The position numbers were made by a program, and so were the translations under genes. Below the pieces are notes generated by a model. The model did no database searches. It was not told where the DNA came from and worked only from the letters and a program-made list of their open reading frames with translations. Of a stretch of 64,000 nt of DNA, positions 31,780 to 43,198 are shown piece by piece. Within the stretch, counting starts at the first letter, position 1; the number at the start of each line of letters is the position of its first letter. The stretch spans positions 43,430,660 through 43,494,659 of the forward strand of contig OZ024824.1 of the NCBI GenBank assembly GCA_964016985.1. Direction: 5' to 3'. Source of the stretch: Anodontia alba (lineage: Eukaryota; Mollusca; Bivalvia; Lucinida; Lucinidae).

Positions 31780-32500
31780 CAGATACAATGATACAATGTA
31801 AAACAACCCAGGTTAAATATCAAAAGTTTGAAATTAAGATACTTAAGTAAGGCAACAGCTACAAAGCACCACATTCCCAAAAGCACCGAAAGGAGGAAAC
31901 AAAAGTGGTGTAACATTACATCACAAACGAAACCCTGACGCCAGCACTCAAGCAGAAAAGAAACAAAAAACGACATCACAAACCACGAACGCACAAGCGA
32001 GACCAGTACACAAACAGAGAAAAACACGATGCCAGCTTACAACTATGTGAACACAAAAGAAGTCAACTCACAACCATAGGCGCATACACAACTCCAACCC
32101 ACAAGTAGTGAAAAAAGCTTAAGTTGATTCCATGGAAGCATAAACGACGCCATCTCACAATAATTTACATGTAAGTATCAACGACGTCAGCATACAACAA
32201 AGAGCAAACGACGCCATTTGGCAGCCAAGGAACCACCAGCTTACAACTAAGAAAGCTGAAATAAAATCATCGTTGAAGCACAAAAGGCACCAGCAGACAT
32301 CTAAATAAGCGTTGACAATTACGGAAGTATTAATGGCACCAGCTCTCAACCATGTAAGCACAAATAACAAATTACAGCACGAGTGACACCAGGTAACAAC
32401 CACGGAACTCTGGGAGAACAAACGATGCCAGCACACAATCATAGAAGCATAAGCGACACCAGCACACAATGACAAAAGAAGGCGAGGACAGCTCAAAACC
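31780..32500. repeat. Degenerate minisatellite (about 38-bp period)
   Basis: Recurrent words ACGACGCCAG / GGCACCAGC, CACACAAYCATAGAAGCA and TAAGCGAC occur through the region in one orientation. No frame encodes a recognisable protein. Confidence 0.5.
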
Positions 32501-32780
32501 ATGGGCGTCACTGTTGTGCGCAGCCTGAATCGATTCTGCATATATTGTCTGGTAATTCTAAAGCTCTGAGCAGACAGCACAGAGATTGGTATTGTCTGAT
32601 CTGGGCCTCTCCGAGGTATACGCAGGTTGTTTTCTGATTGAAATGAGAGCAGCACAGTCGAGTTTGCTTGGTACAAATGTAGTTTTTCCGGCGCGTACAG
32701 TAAAGCTTTAGGTCTGGGTTTTGCAATGTTATCGTTACCGATTGTATGCGCAAATTCAAGTTTTTAAGTAGGTACGCGTG

Positions 32781-32782
<2 letters not shown>

Positions 32783-32818
<36 letters not shown>
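32783..32818. repeat. (CA)n microsatellite
   Basis: About 18 dinucleotides, followed by GC-richer alternating purine-pyrimidine sequence (ACGCATACGTAAGCGTACG) to 32935. Confidence 0.95.
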
Positions 32819-32819
<1 letters not shown>

Positions 32820-33194
32820 TGGCACTCATGTGTATAGGCGCATGTGCATGTGCGCACTCAAGATTTTGACATATAAGCGAATGCGGGCGTACGCATACGT
32901 AAGCGTACGTGTGCGCATGCGCGTAGACGTACAGATGCACATATTCGGTTTCAAATTATATGTATTAACATATTGATCCTCAATAAAAAATATAATAATT
33001 TCAATTTGCGCAGACGGAACAATTTTCTGGAGTTCTATCTACTAGATTCTTATTCAGTTCTTTTGAAATATTGTAAATAATACTATTTTAATGGGATACA
33101 TTTCTGTTTGCTGGTATTGGCAGCGATTTATGTCTTTACGGCATTCGGAAGACGACATCTAAATGTCGTGTCCCCGTTGCTATTGCATTATAAA
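32819..33194. other. Noncoding spacer
   Basis: Alternating purine-pyrimidine tract, then AT-rich DNA; no gene. Confidence 0.4.
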
Positions 33195-33196
33195 TA

Positions 33197-33520
33197 CAGT
33201 CGAACATCGTTATCTCGAACTCGCATATTTCGAATTACCGCTTATCTCGAAGCGAAACTCTGGTCCCTATTTTAACATGAAACTATGACAACAGGTAACA
33301 AAATAATGTGGAAAAGAGGAGAAATTGCAATTTCTCCTCTTTTCCACATTATTTTATATATATACTTCTAACTTCAGGAGTCAAATTACATATTCATTTG
33401 TTAAATGTGGTTGTTCAATGAATTGTTTTACTCACTCTCTCAACTCTGATACGTCGAGGTACGGATATCTCGAAGTGTTTCAGTGAGTCCCTTGGAATTC
33501 GAGATAACGAGAGTCGACTG
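33197..33520. mobile_element. Pogo/Tigger-like MITE, copy 1 (TA target)
   Basis: CAGTCGAACATCGTTATCTC to ACGAGAGTCGACTG, flanked by TA on both sides. It holds a perfect hairpin of AATAATGTGGAAAAGAGG around AGAAATTGCAATTTCT. The terminal sequence is typical of mariner/pogo superfamily elements. Confidence 0.82.
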
Positions 33521-33722
33521 TAATATTAATAATAAAACTCTGAGATCGATGTAGTAAATTGTCATTGTTTGTGAAAGAAATGAAGCTTGTGTTTCGTCTT
33601 TTGATGTCGAGCGACGGTGCCGACAGTCAGTGAATAGCTTGCTGTCGACGGCACCGATGTCGGCAGCCGTGAGGTTGGTCGCAGAGAAGTCACGTCGCAA
33701 TCAGTGATGGGTTGGTTTTTCA

Positions 33723-33800
33723 TGACGTCGGTGACTTGGCCGCGACGCTAATGACGTCACTCGCGTTACCTGGTGGCATGCGTCGTCAGTGTATAATAAC
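33723..33800 (+). promoter_or_regulatory. Candidate promoter: cAMP-response-type sites and TATA-like box
   Basis: The CpG-rich stretch from 33600 has a full TGACGTCA at 33752-33759, a related TGACGTCG at 33723-33730, and TATAATA at 33792-33798, about 33 bp downstream of the full site. A GACGGTGCCGACAG/CTGTCGACGGCACC inverted pair lies before it. No gene is recognised downstream; it could belong to a solo LTR. Confidence 0.3.
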
Positions 33801-34789
33801 AGTATAGAGTTGCATATTAGCAAGCTTCATCTTGTTTATTGTAGAATGTATAGTTTGGGTGTATATTGTTTATTTTGTCATAGGTTTTAGCTCTATTCTT
33901 CCCTGGTCTGGAGCTCTGTTGAATTATTACCCACCGGGAAGAGAAATATTCTACGGTTCATTGGAATTAGAAATTACTTGTCAAGACAAGGGAAAATGAA
34001 GCCGATGACACCATAGAAAAGAACAGTACTTTCAGTATTCTACAGTGAAATGTTGTGTATAACAGAAAAGTGGAATTCTGTAGAAATAAATAAGTCCTAG
34101 TGTTTTGTAAGATAAGTATATAAAAGCCCTAAAGGCTAAATAAAAAAAAAAAGAAAAAAAGCCATAAAGGCTACATGAAACATAAAATGCCCTAAAGGCT
34201 ATAAAACGACTTGTGAAAACAATTGTTCGGAAAGAGTATTGCGTGTTAGCATGATAAACAGTTTGTCTTACTGTCCTAATTTAGGGAGGAGCATTCCCTT
34301 CTCTTCGGCACGACAACGTTCATACTTTGTCGGGATTGATCTGGTTGCTAGTCTGGTTGTCCACAAGTTGATTAATTAACCAGATTAATGAAATGATAAA
34401 TCAGTACAGTCGTCAGTCATGTTATCATCTTTGTCAAAGCCGAAGCGAAGGGAATAGTAGATGTTTGTTATGTCACTATTTACATTATATGTTTTATCTT
34501 GTAAATACCATATGTAAAACAACTTAGAATTCTGTGTTAGCGTTTCCTGTGTAGTTGATACAGTTAGATTAGGCGTTACCCAACCTTGAACATAATCAAT
34601 TAGAAGTCAACCTCGTTCCATCCTGACCACTTTAGGGCGTAATACCCCTTATCCTAAAACAAAGCCAAACAAGAAACACGACTCCTGAATTCACCCTGAA
34701 TATATTCAGTGGAAATGCCTTCTAGTGAGTCAGTCATAAATGACAAAACGACAGAGTAGATTCTGTGAGAAAAAATATAGGTAAATATA
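33801..34789. other. Noncoding region, possible LTR-like block
   Basis: Three copies of GCCCTAAAGGCTA-type words (near 34125, 34160 and 34190) surround an A-rich tract. No coding frame. With the promoter-like block before it, this could be a solo LTR, but I could not fix its ends. Confidence 0.3.
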
Positions 34790-34920
34790 CCACGGAAATG
34801 AAAAATCCCGAAGAACAGCCTTTTCGAGGCGCCAAAAGAAGAAGAGGTGAGGAACAAATAATGACAAAACAAATGACCTCTTTGGTAACCACCGACGCAC
34901 AAGCAAAGAAAAACTTCAAC

Positions 34921-34945
34921 GGGGGGGGGGGGGGGGGGGGGGGGG
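34921..34945. repeat. Poly-G run (25 G)
   Basis: Uninterrupted G25, at the same relative place as G-rich runs in sister repeat copies at 27469 and 37290. Confidence 0.95.
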
Positions 34946-34980
34946 CGTGCCCTGAAACGGTCAGTAGGGAAACTACTGGG

Positions 34981-35257
34981 CATTACGAAAACACGCCTAT
35001 TCAAATATAGTAAGCATTTTACCATCAAACAATGAAACTTTCAGATGAAAAATTCTAGTAGTTTTCATATTTCTGCTCAAAACATAGATTGTGGGTTCTC
35101 GTTAGAACCGCCTCGACGAGGCGGTTCTAACAAGTACACACAATCTATGTTTTGAGTGGATATATGAAGAATAATGCATACCCCTGTAAACCCCATTTTT
35201 ACTGTATGAAAGTGGGGTTTAAAGGGGTCAAAGCTATATAGACGTGTTTTCGTGATG
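34981..35257. mobile_element. Hairpin MITE family, copy 6
   Basis: CATTACGAAAACACGCCTAT to GACGTGTTTTCGTGATG with the palindrome GAACCGCCTCGACGAGGCGG. Inserted in the dispersed repeat. Confidence 0.87.
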
Positions 35258-35607
35258 GGATGCTTAAACCAATTTTATTCCCGCGAAACGTCAACCTTAT
35301 CCTCTGTTGCAGCTACAAAAAGTAAAAGAATACATACAGAAAGAAAACAGAAAGCCAGGTGGACAGCCATTGAAGTAGATGACCAAAGTGTTAGCATCAC
35401 AACAAATGAACAGAAAAGCAGCGGTATAGCGGGATACCACAATGCTAGAATAGAACGGATAGAATTTAAGATAATGTGGGACTTAAACCAGTTTCACTTA
35501 CACGATACCTCTCCCTTAATTCTGGTGCAGCTCCAAATTACAAATATATGTTCGGTCCGCATAATGGTCCTCTGCATAATCTCTGAAATATCACAGCGAA
35601 ACACATA

Positions 35608-35927
35608 CAGTCGACTCTCGTTATCTCGAATTCCAAGGGACTGAAACACTTCGAGATATCCGTACCTCGACATATCAGAGTTGAGAGAGTGAGGAAAACA
35701 ATGAATTGAACAACCACATTTAACAAATGAATATGTAATTTGACTCCTAAAGATAGAAATATATATATAAAATAATGTTGAAAAGAGGAGGAGGAGCAAT
35801 TTCTCCTCTTTTCCACATTATTTTGTTACCTGTTGTCATAGTTTCATGTTAAAACAGGGACCAGATTTTCACTTCAAGATAAGCGGTAATTCGAAATAAG
35901 CGAGTTCGAGATAACGAGGTTCGACTG
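35608..35927. mobile_element. Pogo/Tigger-like MITE, copy 2 (inverse orientation)
   Basis: It starts CAGTCGACTCTCGTTATCTC and ends AACGAGGTTCGACTG, flanked by TA on both sides. It is the reverse-oriented sister of 33197-33520; the two end sequences are swapped. Confidence 0.82.
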
Positions 35928-35929
35928 TA

Positions 35930-36600
35930 TAATCAAAACATTGTGATGGAACTGTGATGAGAAGTGTCATCTAGATCTACGCTGTTTCCATTAGCTTATA
36001 TTTCGGTATATGACTGCAAGTGATAACGCATACTGATTCATCGCTCAGTCGGGTAAACTTTGAAAAAGTGAGGTTTTGGTCCGAACAAACGGTAACCATT
36101 GGAGAACACATGCTGCGTCCGACCAAAGACAGTCAGTTAAACTGGGAAAAATTGTATATTTTCTTAGACACCCAATATTTACTTAAAGATTAAGTATTTT
36201 ATCTGATGATTACAGCCTGCACTAGTATTGTGCTTTAGTAATTATTCAATAACTGTAAGTTACAAGATCAAAAGTAATTATACTACAACATCAAAAGTAA
36301 TTATACTACGAAAACATATACCACTTATTTACATGTTTTGTTTTCATTGAACATATACATATAAACATAAATGAACACACTTTACCCTGTTGCTCGCGCA
36401 TTTTGTAATTTAGTGCGTCGACAAGATTTAACTCCAAAATATCTGAAAGAAAATGAAGTGTTGGTGGCAGCACACAGTTAACAAAACCGCGCCGAGCACA
36501 ATTTTAACCCGTAACTCGCAAAACATAGCAGCTGTATACATCAACGTTTGCGCAGAAGACATGAGAAGCAGGTATAGTTCTTCCAGCACATCACAACTGA
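35930..36600. other. Noncoding spacer
   Basis: No gene or strong repeat seen. A short direct duplication ATCAAAAGTAATTATACTAC occurs near 36268 and 36289. Confidence 0.4.
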
Positions 36601-36832
36601 GCCAGCGCACGACAAAACCTACAATAAGACCTGTGTGATCAGCACAGAGTCAGATCAGCCTGTACGTCCACCAAGTATGGCAAGGGTTCTTGTTAATCCC
36701 TTTTTGGATAGTCCGGAGGCTGTAGAAGGCAAATGCGATCAGCGATGACTGATCAGACTGCGCGGATGCACAAGCTGATCTGAGTCTTCGCTGATCGCAC
36801 AAACCTTATTGTAGATATTGTCATGCGCTGGC
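36601..36832. mobile_element. Inverted-repeat element (GCCAGCGCA family)
   Basis: It starts GCCAGCGCACGACAAAACCT and ends AGATATTGTCATGCGCTGGC, with imperfect arms of about 75 bp that include TGATCAGC and ACTCAGATCAGC. It is related to the 25978 and 26785 elements. No coding frame. Confidence 0.8.
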
Positions 36833-36981
36833 TAAATTATTATTACTCGCAAAAATTAACCTGCAAATAGATTTTAATACTTCAAATACATCTATGTTCC
36901 TCAGTTAATTTACTGAGAGGGATGTTAGTTATCAAAAGACATTGTCTAACCTGCGTATGTAGTGGCAAGCGAGTAAAAAAA

Positions 36982-37490
36982 GGTAAGATAAAAGTCCAGG
37001 GAGTGCCACAATCACAAACAGCAGCCCTTCCCAGACACCAAGAGGAAGAGGAAACCGACAAATCCAAACAAGCACAAATCGAACGAACGTACGAAAAGCA
37101 CTAAGATTAGCTCTCTCTTCCCCAAGCGAGGTAATCGCAATGCTAAAAAGACTGAAAACACAAGAACAAAATGACACAATGTAAGACATAAAACACATCA
37201 CCTCGTAGAATAAACCACAAAGCAACAAAGAGTAAGGCTAACACCGGGACCACCGCCTTAGAACGGTCAGTAGAGTAAACCACCGGGGGCGTGGGGGGGG
37301 TTGGGGTGGGGGGGTTAAAGCACTTTTACAGCTAGCCAACTTCACTCCGGGTCCCGATGGTACTCTTAATACAGAAATACATAAAAATTCGGTTCGCATT
37401 AAGGCTCTCAACTCAGTCAATGTATCAAAGCCAAAACATAAAAATCTAAATTAATCACTATAATAAGCAAATACGGGTGCTTATGGCATC
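36982..37490. repeat. Dispersed repeat, full-length-looking copy 1
   Basis: It starts GTAAGATAAAAGTCCAGGGA, then GTGCCACAATCACAAACAGC, GAACGTACGAAAAGCACTAA, a G-rich run at 37285-37315, and ATACATAAAAATTCGGTTCG near the end. It is highly similar to 57698-58210. Frames are open for short distances on both strands without protein similarity. Confidence 0.75.
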
Positions 37491-37521
37491 ATTTAAGCCT
37501 GGTCCCATAAATGGGACATTA

Positions 37522-37588
37522 GCAAACAGTGTAGACCAAGATCAGACGCCGCAGAACGCGGCTTCTGATCAGGGTCTACGCTGCTTGC
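37522..37588. repeat. Small fold-back repeat
   Basis: GCAAACAGTGTAGACC...GGTCTACGCTGCTTGC inverse arms around GCCGCAGAACGCGGC. The GATCAGGGTCTAC word also occurs in the Gypsy LTRs and near 56045. Confidence 0.65.
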
Positions 37589-37849
37589 ATTAAGTTAGAA
37601 AATGTCTACAAAATATGACAATAATAAATACTCACCAGGTACCCCTAATATAGGAAATGGACCGGTTCAAAGAGGTAAGGTAAAAGAGTCCACTCTGCAT
37701 AAATAGGTTAATATGTTTATTTCAGTTACCGTCTAAGCAATGTTAATCGCGTTTACATTCGTGGAAAGATAAAAGCAAAACAGGAAACATATTGAAAGAA
37801 GTGCAACGTCAGAAGAAGTGCAAGTTATTTACACTACAGTGGACAATTG

Positions 37850-37852
<3 letters not shown>

Positions 37853-37920
<68 letters not shown>

Positions 37921-37954
37921 CGCGCGCGCGCGCCTGTGCGTGTGTGTGTGTGTG
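37853..37954. repeat. (GT)n and (GC)n microsatellite
   Basis: A long GT run to 37910, a CGCGCGCG block at 37921-37932, then GT again. Confidence 0.95.
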
Positions 37955-38089
37955 GTCCATTTAAATTTGGCCGGGTTATTATGACGGGCCTCGCATTGCT
38001 TGCATCTTGTTGCTGTGGTTAGCGAGTTATAGAGACACCACGTGCAATGCGCAATCCAGACATTTTGGAGATATAATTATACCTTTATT

Positions 38090-38720
38090 TCAACACCTTT
38101 CTTCCTATCACCTTTAAACGCTATGTTCATACAAATACGGACAGACTGGTGCTTGATAATTGGACTTCAACAACTGTATTTCTTATCGTGCTATATTAAT
38201 GCAAATGCGGACAGACTGCTATGTAAAAAATGGAGTTCTATAGTTGTTCAAAGCAAAAAAAAAAAAGAAAATACTACAATGATACTCACTTTATTCATGC
38301 AAATACAGACAGACTGGTACGTGGTAACTGGAGTTCTGTAACTGCACTAAGTAAAAGTTATACAATGTGTATAACGATAAATACTGTTAACTGGTTTTAT
38401 TCATGCAAACACGGACAGTTTGGTGGGCGATAATTGGAGTTCAACAATTGTACTTCTGTGGTTTATTCAGGCAAATACATTGTACTGACAGACTTGTACA
38501 TGAAAATTATTCTATAACTGCACTACGTTTAAGTTACGCAATGATAAATACTATTCACTGTTTTTATTCATGCAAATACGGACAGACTGGATGTGATAAG
38601 TGGAGTTCTACAACTGTACTTCTGTGCTTTATTCATGCAAATACCGACAGACTAGTACGAGATAATTGGAGTTCTACAACTGCACAAAGTGGAAATAACG
38701 CAATGATAATTACTATTATG
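38090..38720. repeat. Minisatellite abutting the 3' end of receptor gene B
   Basis: Copies of TTTATTCATGCAAATACGGA, CAGACTGG, then GATAATTGGAGTTCTACAAC, recur with periods of roughly 75-120 bp. Each TTTATT reads AATAAA on the minus strand, so the array supplies several candidate polyadenylation signals; the nearest, 38628-38633, is 94 nt after the gene B stop. Confidence 0.75.
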
Positions 38721-38726
38721 ATACCA

Positions 38727-40908
38727 TCAAATGGATAAAGTAAAGACTGCAAAAATGATACTTGATGTAAAAATCCCAATAATAGTTATGAAAAAGGAAA
38801 CCGTATTCACAAACTTGCTTATAGCTTGCCATGTAATATTATTGTAGGCTAATTCTTCATAGGGTTTATTTTTCTTGCGACGATTCACATTCGCTAATGT
38901 TTCACCAGAAAATTCTTTCAGAGAAACGATGTCTTCTTCGAGTTTTCGTACTCTCCTCATGCAAGACAATTTGTACACACACTTACGTAGCCACAAAGGC
39001 GGGGAGCTATTTTCGGTCTTGTGATACAAATAAACACTTAACACTGAGCATGCGCAGATTACTGCACTCATAAGAAGAATGAACATAAGAAAAACGCAAA
39101 GAGATGCCATGTTTTTCGAATTTTTCGGAAGATAGTCACTAACTATAGATAGAAATACCGCAAGCGCCAGTAAAACCGTAATACAATATGACAGTTTCTC
39201 GCCAGATGAGGAAGGTATTAGAAAACCGAGAATATTCAACACTATTAGTGTCAATATTGGTATGAAAATATTTACAACAAAATACAAAGAATATCGTCGT
39301 AGTTGTAAACTAAATATCGCTGTCGGTGGTATTGTAAAGCTCTCTGAGTCAACCGTCTTGGACGACACTAGTTCCCAAGCACCATTATCTTGAAAACTAC
39401 TCAGAACTCCTCCATCTGATGATGCGATAAGCTTTACCTCATTTAACCTGTATCCCCATACCATGATTTTAATAAAACAAGTCTGATGATCCCAAGGAAA
39501 TGCTGTCATGTCGAGGGAACAGTAGAACTTGAACAGGTCACCTTAAAATAAACGAGCGACTGTTAGCATACGGGAACATTTTCAGTAAATAGTCGAGAAA
39601 TTTAAAAACTACTTTTCATGATAAGTTTAACAGTTTAACTGATCGATTAAGTTACAGTAAAATTTAAACTCACTTCTTCTAGCTATTCGTAAGTGTGTAA
39701 TCAGACAATCATTTTCCTTATTTCTCCGCGATTAAAATTATTTATAAAATATTTGATCTGCGAATGCTATAACCAAATTGCGCATAGATCTGTTCGTTGG
39801 TGTCACAGTCTTCGCTCTTCAGTTTAATGCTGCTCAATATATATTTGAAGATGTAGTTTACCGTTATAAAATATGATATTTTCCACTGTATCGAATTCTC
39901 TTTTGTCTGAGAATAAAACCGAGCACAGAAAACCAGACAAAAATATTCGAAAAATGTACCTTGAATGCAAGGAAACACTAATTATTCTGTCTATCCGCGA
40001 CATTCCTTTAAGGTAAATGTATACACTTTAAAGGGACAAAATTCTGCCATACATGTAATTACTTTGTGTCCCTGCTGCAAAATATTTTCTCAAAAAGGAA
40101 AGGTTTTGTGGCAGTAGATTCTCTCCGCTTATGGTGGATTCCTTTTTAGAAAGGGGTCGGTGTGTTGGACAGCTAATGGGAAGTCGCAAAATGTCACCCT
40201 TGTGATAAACTAAAGTATTGTGTACTCAAAGCATGTGCAAATAGTACACATCCAAATCAACCAAGAAAACTGCACATTCTTCTCAAGGACTTTGGTATAC
40301 ATCGATCTCTTCTACAGTAGCTAATGATTCTGTGATGCAGATGCACAGGCTGAGCAGGACTTTCGCTGTCCGCATATGCCGCGAAAGCATACTTTCCCAT
40401 GGCACGGGATACTTATATATGCTAGCGCAAATTACCACCTACCTACACTCCAGCGGACAGTTCCATCGAAATAATGAGTCGTCATTATCCTCTCATTACC
40501 CAAGAGTGATACCGCCTTGGCAGGATTAGCCAAGACTACTTCCGGTTTCCAGATGGTGTTCTGGAGTGTGTGCACCACTTTCGTACCATTGTACTCAGGC
40601 GGGTCCCAAACAAGCCGCTCGTCGATCCAGCTGATGTATAGAACACCCGCTATTGAAAGTGTTTCTTCAACCTCATTCAAATCCACTATTGACAATATGG
40701 AAAATGTAACATTTACTAGCACTGGCTTTGTCTGATCGTTGACGCCTCTTATCATTTTGTTATAAATTGTGGGTGAGAAAAACTTATCCAACACCCTTTG
40801 TACATCACTGATATTTTCTCCGTCTGTATAAAGGACAAGAATGAGGATGATAATGTGTTGAATAATTCGCCGAAGTACACAATTGTTCATTGTTGGACTG
40901 TCAATCAA
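38727..40908 (-). CDS. Nicotinic acetylcholine receptor-like subunit (Cys-loop channel), gene B
   Basis: Exons 40908-40443 and 39541-38727 join in phase 1 (donor G/GTAGGT at 40442, acceptor TTTATTTTAAG ending at 39542), giving 426 residues. It is a ligand-gated channel subunit of the plasma membrane. A hydrophobic signal covers about 14-28; M7 is an alternative start. The extracellular domain matches gene A over long stretches (NEVEETL, DERLVWDP, VVLANPAK). The Cys-loop is C163...C177 with 13 residues between. M1 about 242-265, M2 271-294 with GEK before it, M3 300-326, M4 400-424. The M3-M4 loop (327-399) is longer and more basic than in gene A (RRKKNK). There is no vicinal cysteine pair in loop C. 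The shared intron site shows that the two genes arose by tandem duplication. Confidence 0.9.
39542..40442 (-). other. Intron of receptor gene B
   Basis: A 901-bp intron at the same codon and phase as in gene A. The interior is unlike gene A's intron. It holds a fragment GATGCAGATGCACAGGCTGA (40336) from a transposon end, and no clear complete MITE. Confidence 0.82.
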
Positions 40909-41311
40909 AGAATATCTCCGTCTGTATGAAAAGAATAAGAGCGAACATTATAATTTTTTGGAAAGTTCTCCGAAGTATGCAACTGCTCACTGATAAACTG
41001 TTCACCCTTCAAATGCCATGCAAAAGTGTAGCAAACGACATCATGAACTTTTGTTATTATTAGTTTTCTGAGAAAGTAATACTTAGTAATTCATATGTAT
41101 TGACTTCTGTAAATCTACATCCTGTTTTGCAATCATCTTTTGGTTCATTTCTAACTGTGATTGGAATAGATATTTTACAAGAAATAGCTTTTGGAATAAC
41201 ATGTCGAAACATTTTAATACGCACATTGTCACAGCAATTAAGTTTCAAAGATTGCTATTGCCGAATTGCTAGATTATTGATAAAATTACAATTTGATGTT
41301 AAATATTAAAA
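40909..41311. other. Upstream region of receptor gene B
   Basis: AT-rich. The stretch 40913-40990 repeats parts of exon 1 signal-peptide DNA (CTCCGTCTGTATGAAAAGAA; AGTTCTCCGAAGTATGCAAC), a local partial duplication. No TATA box is assigned. Confidence 0.4.
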
Positions 41312-41410
41312 ACAAATTGCAAGTCTTCAAGTCTTAGACTTGTCTTCAAGTCTTAGACTTGCAACTGGGTTTCAATATTTAACAACAAATTTACTCTTAT
41401 AAGAGTAAAT
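41312..41410. repeat. Local palindromes and a short tandem duplication
   Basis: CTTCAAGTCTTAGACTTG occurs twice in tandem. It is followed by AAATTTACTCTTATAAGAGT and its inverse. Confidence 0.6.
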
Positions 41411-43107
41411 TTCTAAATCGTAAACACTTTACTTTCGATCATCTGCATTGTTTTGTGCAGAAACTAAAAATACAAGAATATATTGTCAGAAAAACTAGTT
41501 TAAAACAACAATGATAAAATAAATAACATTTTATCGTTATTTGCTTGCTAATGTCGCTTAGATCAGAGAAACTATATTACGCTTAATGTATCATAACCAA
41601 ACAACTAAAGGAATTGATTTTAAGATCATTTTGTGATGTTTCCAATAAAACAAATTCTCAAATGAATCTACGTTTTTCTATCAATCTTCAAAGTGCTAAT
41701 GACAATTGCAAGAGACAGCATTTTGACTTTTAAGCATTTTTATTTTCAAAGAAAATAAGTCTTGGCATTTCATATGATTCGATTCACATGAAATATCAAT
41801 TCTTATTTTCTCTGAAAAGTAATAAAAAGAAATTTACAATGTCGTCTACTACAATTTTGCTTGTCACATTAAGGATCAATCTCAATTCTATATCCTTACG
41901 CAAATGCATTTTTATTTTTTTATATAAAAGTGGTCGATTTGCTAAGCAGAAGATAATTCAGCTTAATTATACAAGTGAAAAGCCAAGTCCATTTAGGTTT
42001 GTTGGAATACGAAAACGCTCATCGCCGCATATAAATCACTCTTGTATCAATTGCGGCTTTATTTTTTTAGAAACTGTTTTGGCTTGCTTTGACCTAGATT
42101 AAAACAGAAACGAGGTATTTCTTTCTTTTTTTCTAGAATGTTATTCTCGTAAATAAAGAAATTAATGTTTACTCCATACAAATGCACTAATTTCTATTTA
42201 GGGCCATGGATACAGGTTCAAGCGAGGCAACTGTCAAAAATGATTTTGTCAACTTCTGAAAGGGAAAAAAAAGGTTAGAGAAAAGTCCAGGGAGTGCCAC
42301 AATCACAAACCGAAGCCCATCCCAGACACCAAGAGGAAGAGGAGTTTGAAAGCTTTAAAGGTTACTAACGGAGCTAATTTTGATGTAACCTTACTTTTTG
42401 TTGTCTGAAACAACTATTTTCAAATGAAATTAAGCTGCCCCTTGTTTGCTGTAAAATGCTTCTGAGGATTGTCCAATAAAGCATTATAAGAGAAAATATT
42501 GTCTAAGTACGTAGTTTTCTAATTTTAAGTACATAAGCGAGTTAGGTCAAAGGAGGTAAAAATGTTATCAATTAAATAGTAATTATGATCTAATTACTTT
42601 AAAAGTTTTTGGTATACTTGTATTTTTATGTGTTTTTATGATGAGCATATATATTTCTTTCACAATGAGTTTGCACATTATCCAGAACCTCAGTGAGAGC
42701 ATAATTTATTTTCTTGAAGCTTAGAGTACCAGAACACTTATTCTTATTAATTTAACAGACTGTATAATTATCAAAACAATAGTCTCGGAAAATCAGTCGG
42801 AAGCAAAAGTGAAGCTCCTGTGATTTTCGTTATCCGTTATCATCCTTTAAAAGCTTTTTAGTATATTCGTATTTTTAATGTCATATATATTTATGATAAC
42901 AGATATTATTCTTTCACAGCGAGTTCGTAGATTTTACAGAATGCCATTGAGAGCATATCTATTTATGGAATTATTTTCGGCATCAAAGTACCTTTTCTGA
43001 TTAATTTTACAAACTATATACATATAATTACCAAAAGGGTCAAGGAAAGTTCAGTTTTAAATAAATTCCTGGTATTAAGTGATTTTTAAACAACTTCTTC
43101 TATGCTA
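41411..43107. other. Noncoding AT-rich DNA
   Basis: No recognisable gene; the longest ATG-initiated frame (41788-42102, +) is Lys/Ile/Phe-rich without motifs. At 42277-42345 is a short fragment of the dispersed repeat (AGAAAAGTCCAGGGAGTGCC, CCAAGAGGAAGAGG). Confidence 0.4.
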
Positions 43108-43198
43108 CAACCTAGCAAACATACAATGTCGCTGCCACGTCGTGACGTTGCAGCGACGTTGTAACGACGGTGTTGCGACGTTGTGTGTTTGCTGGGAA
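43108..43198. repeat. AACGTCGC-type fold-back repeat
   Basis: CCTAGCAAACATACAATGTC at the left and GACGTTGTGTGTTTGCTGGG at the right, inverse, with GACGTTGCAGCGACGTTGTA between. Confidence 0.65.

Larger units (their letters stand above)
34790..35605. repeat. Dispersed repeat interrupted by a hairpin MITE
   Basis: ACAGCCTTTTCGAGGCGCCA, GGAACAAATAATGACAAAAC and GAAACGGTCAGTAGGGAAAC match 60770-60960. After the MITE (34981-35257) the match resumes with TTAAACCAATTTTATTCCCG and continues to ATATCACAGCGAAACACATA. Confidence 0.6.

Noticed and set aside
33197..35927. One composite transposon bounded by the two pogo-like MITEs
   Set aside because: Each copy has both its own termini and its own TA duplication, so they are independent insertions.
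41788..42102. 104-codon plus-strand frame
   Set aside because: Lys/Ile/Phe-rich, AT-driven composition with no motif, splice context or homologue I recognise.
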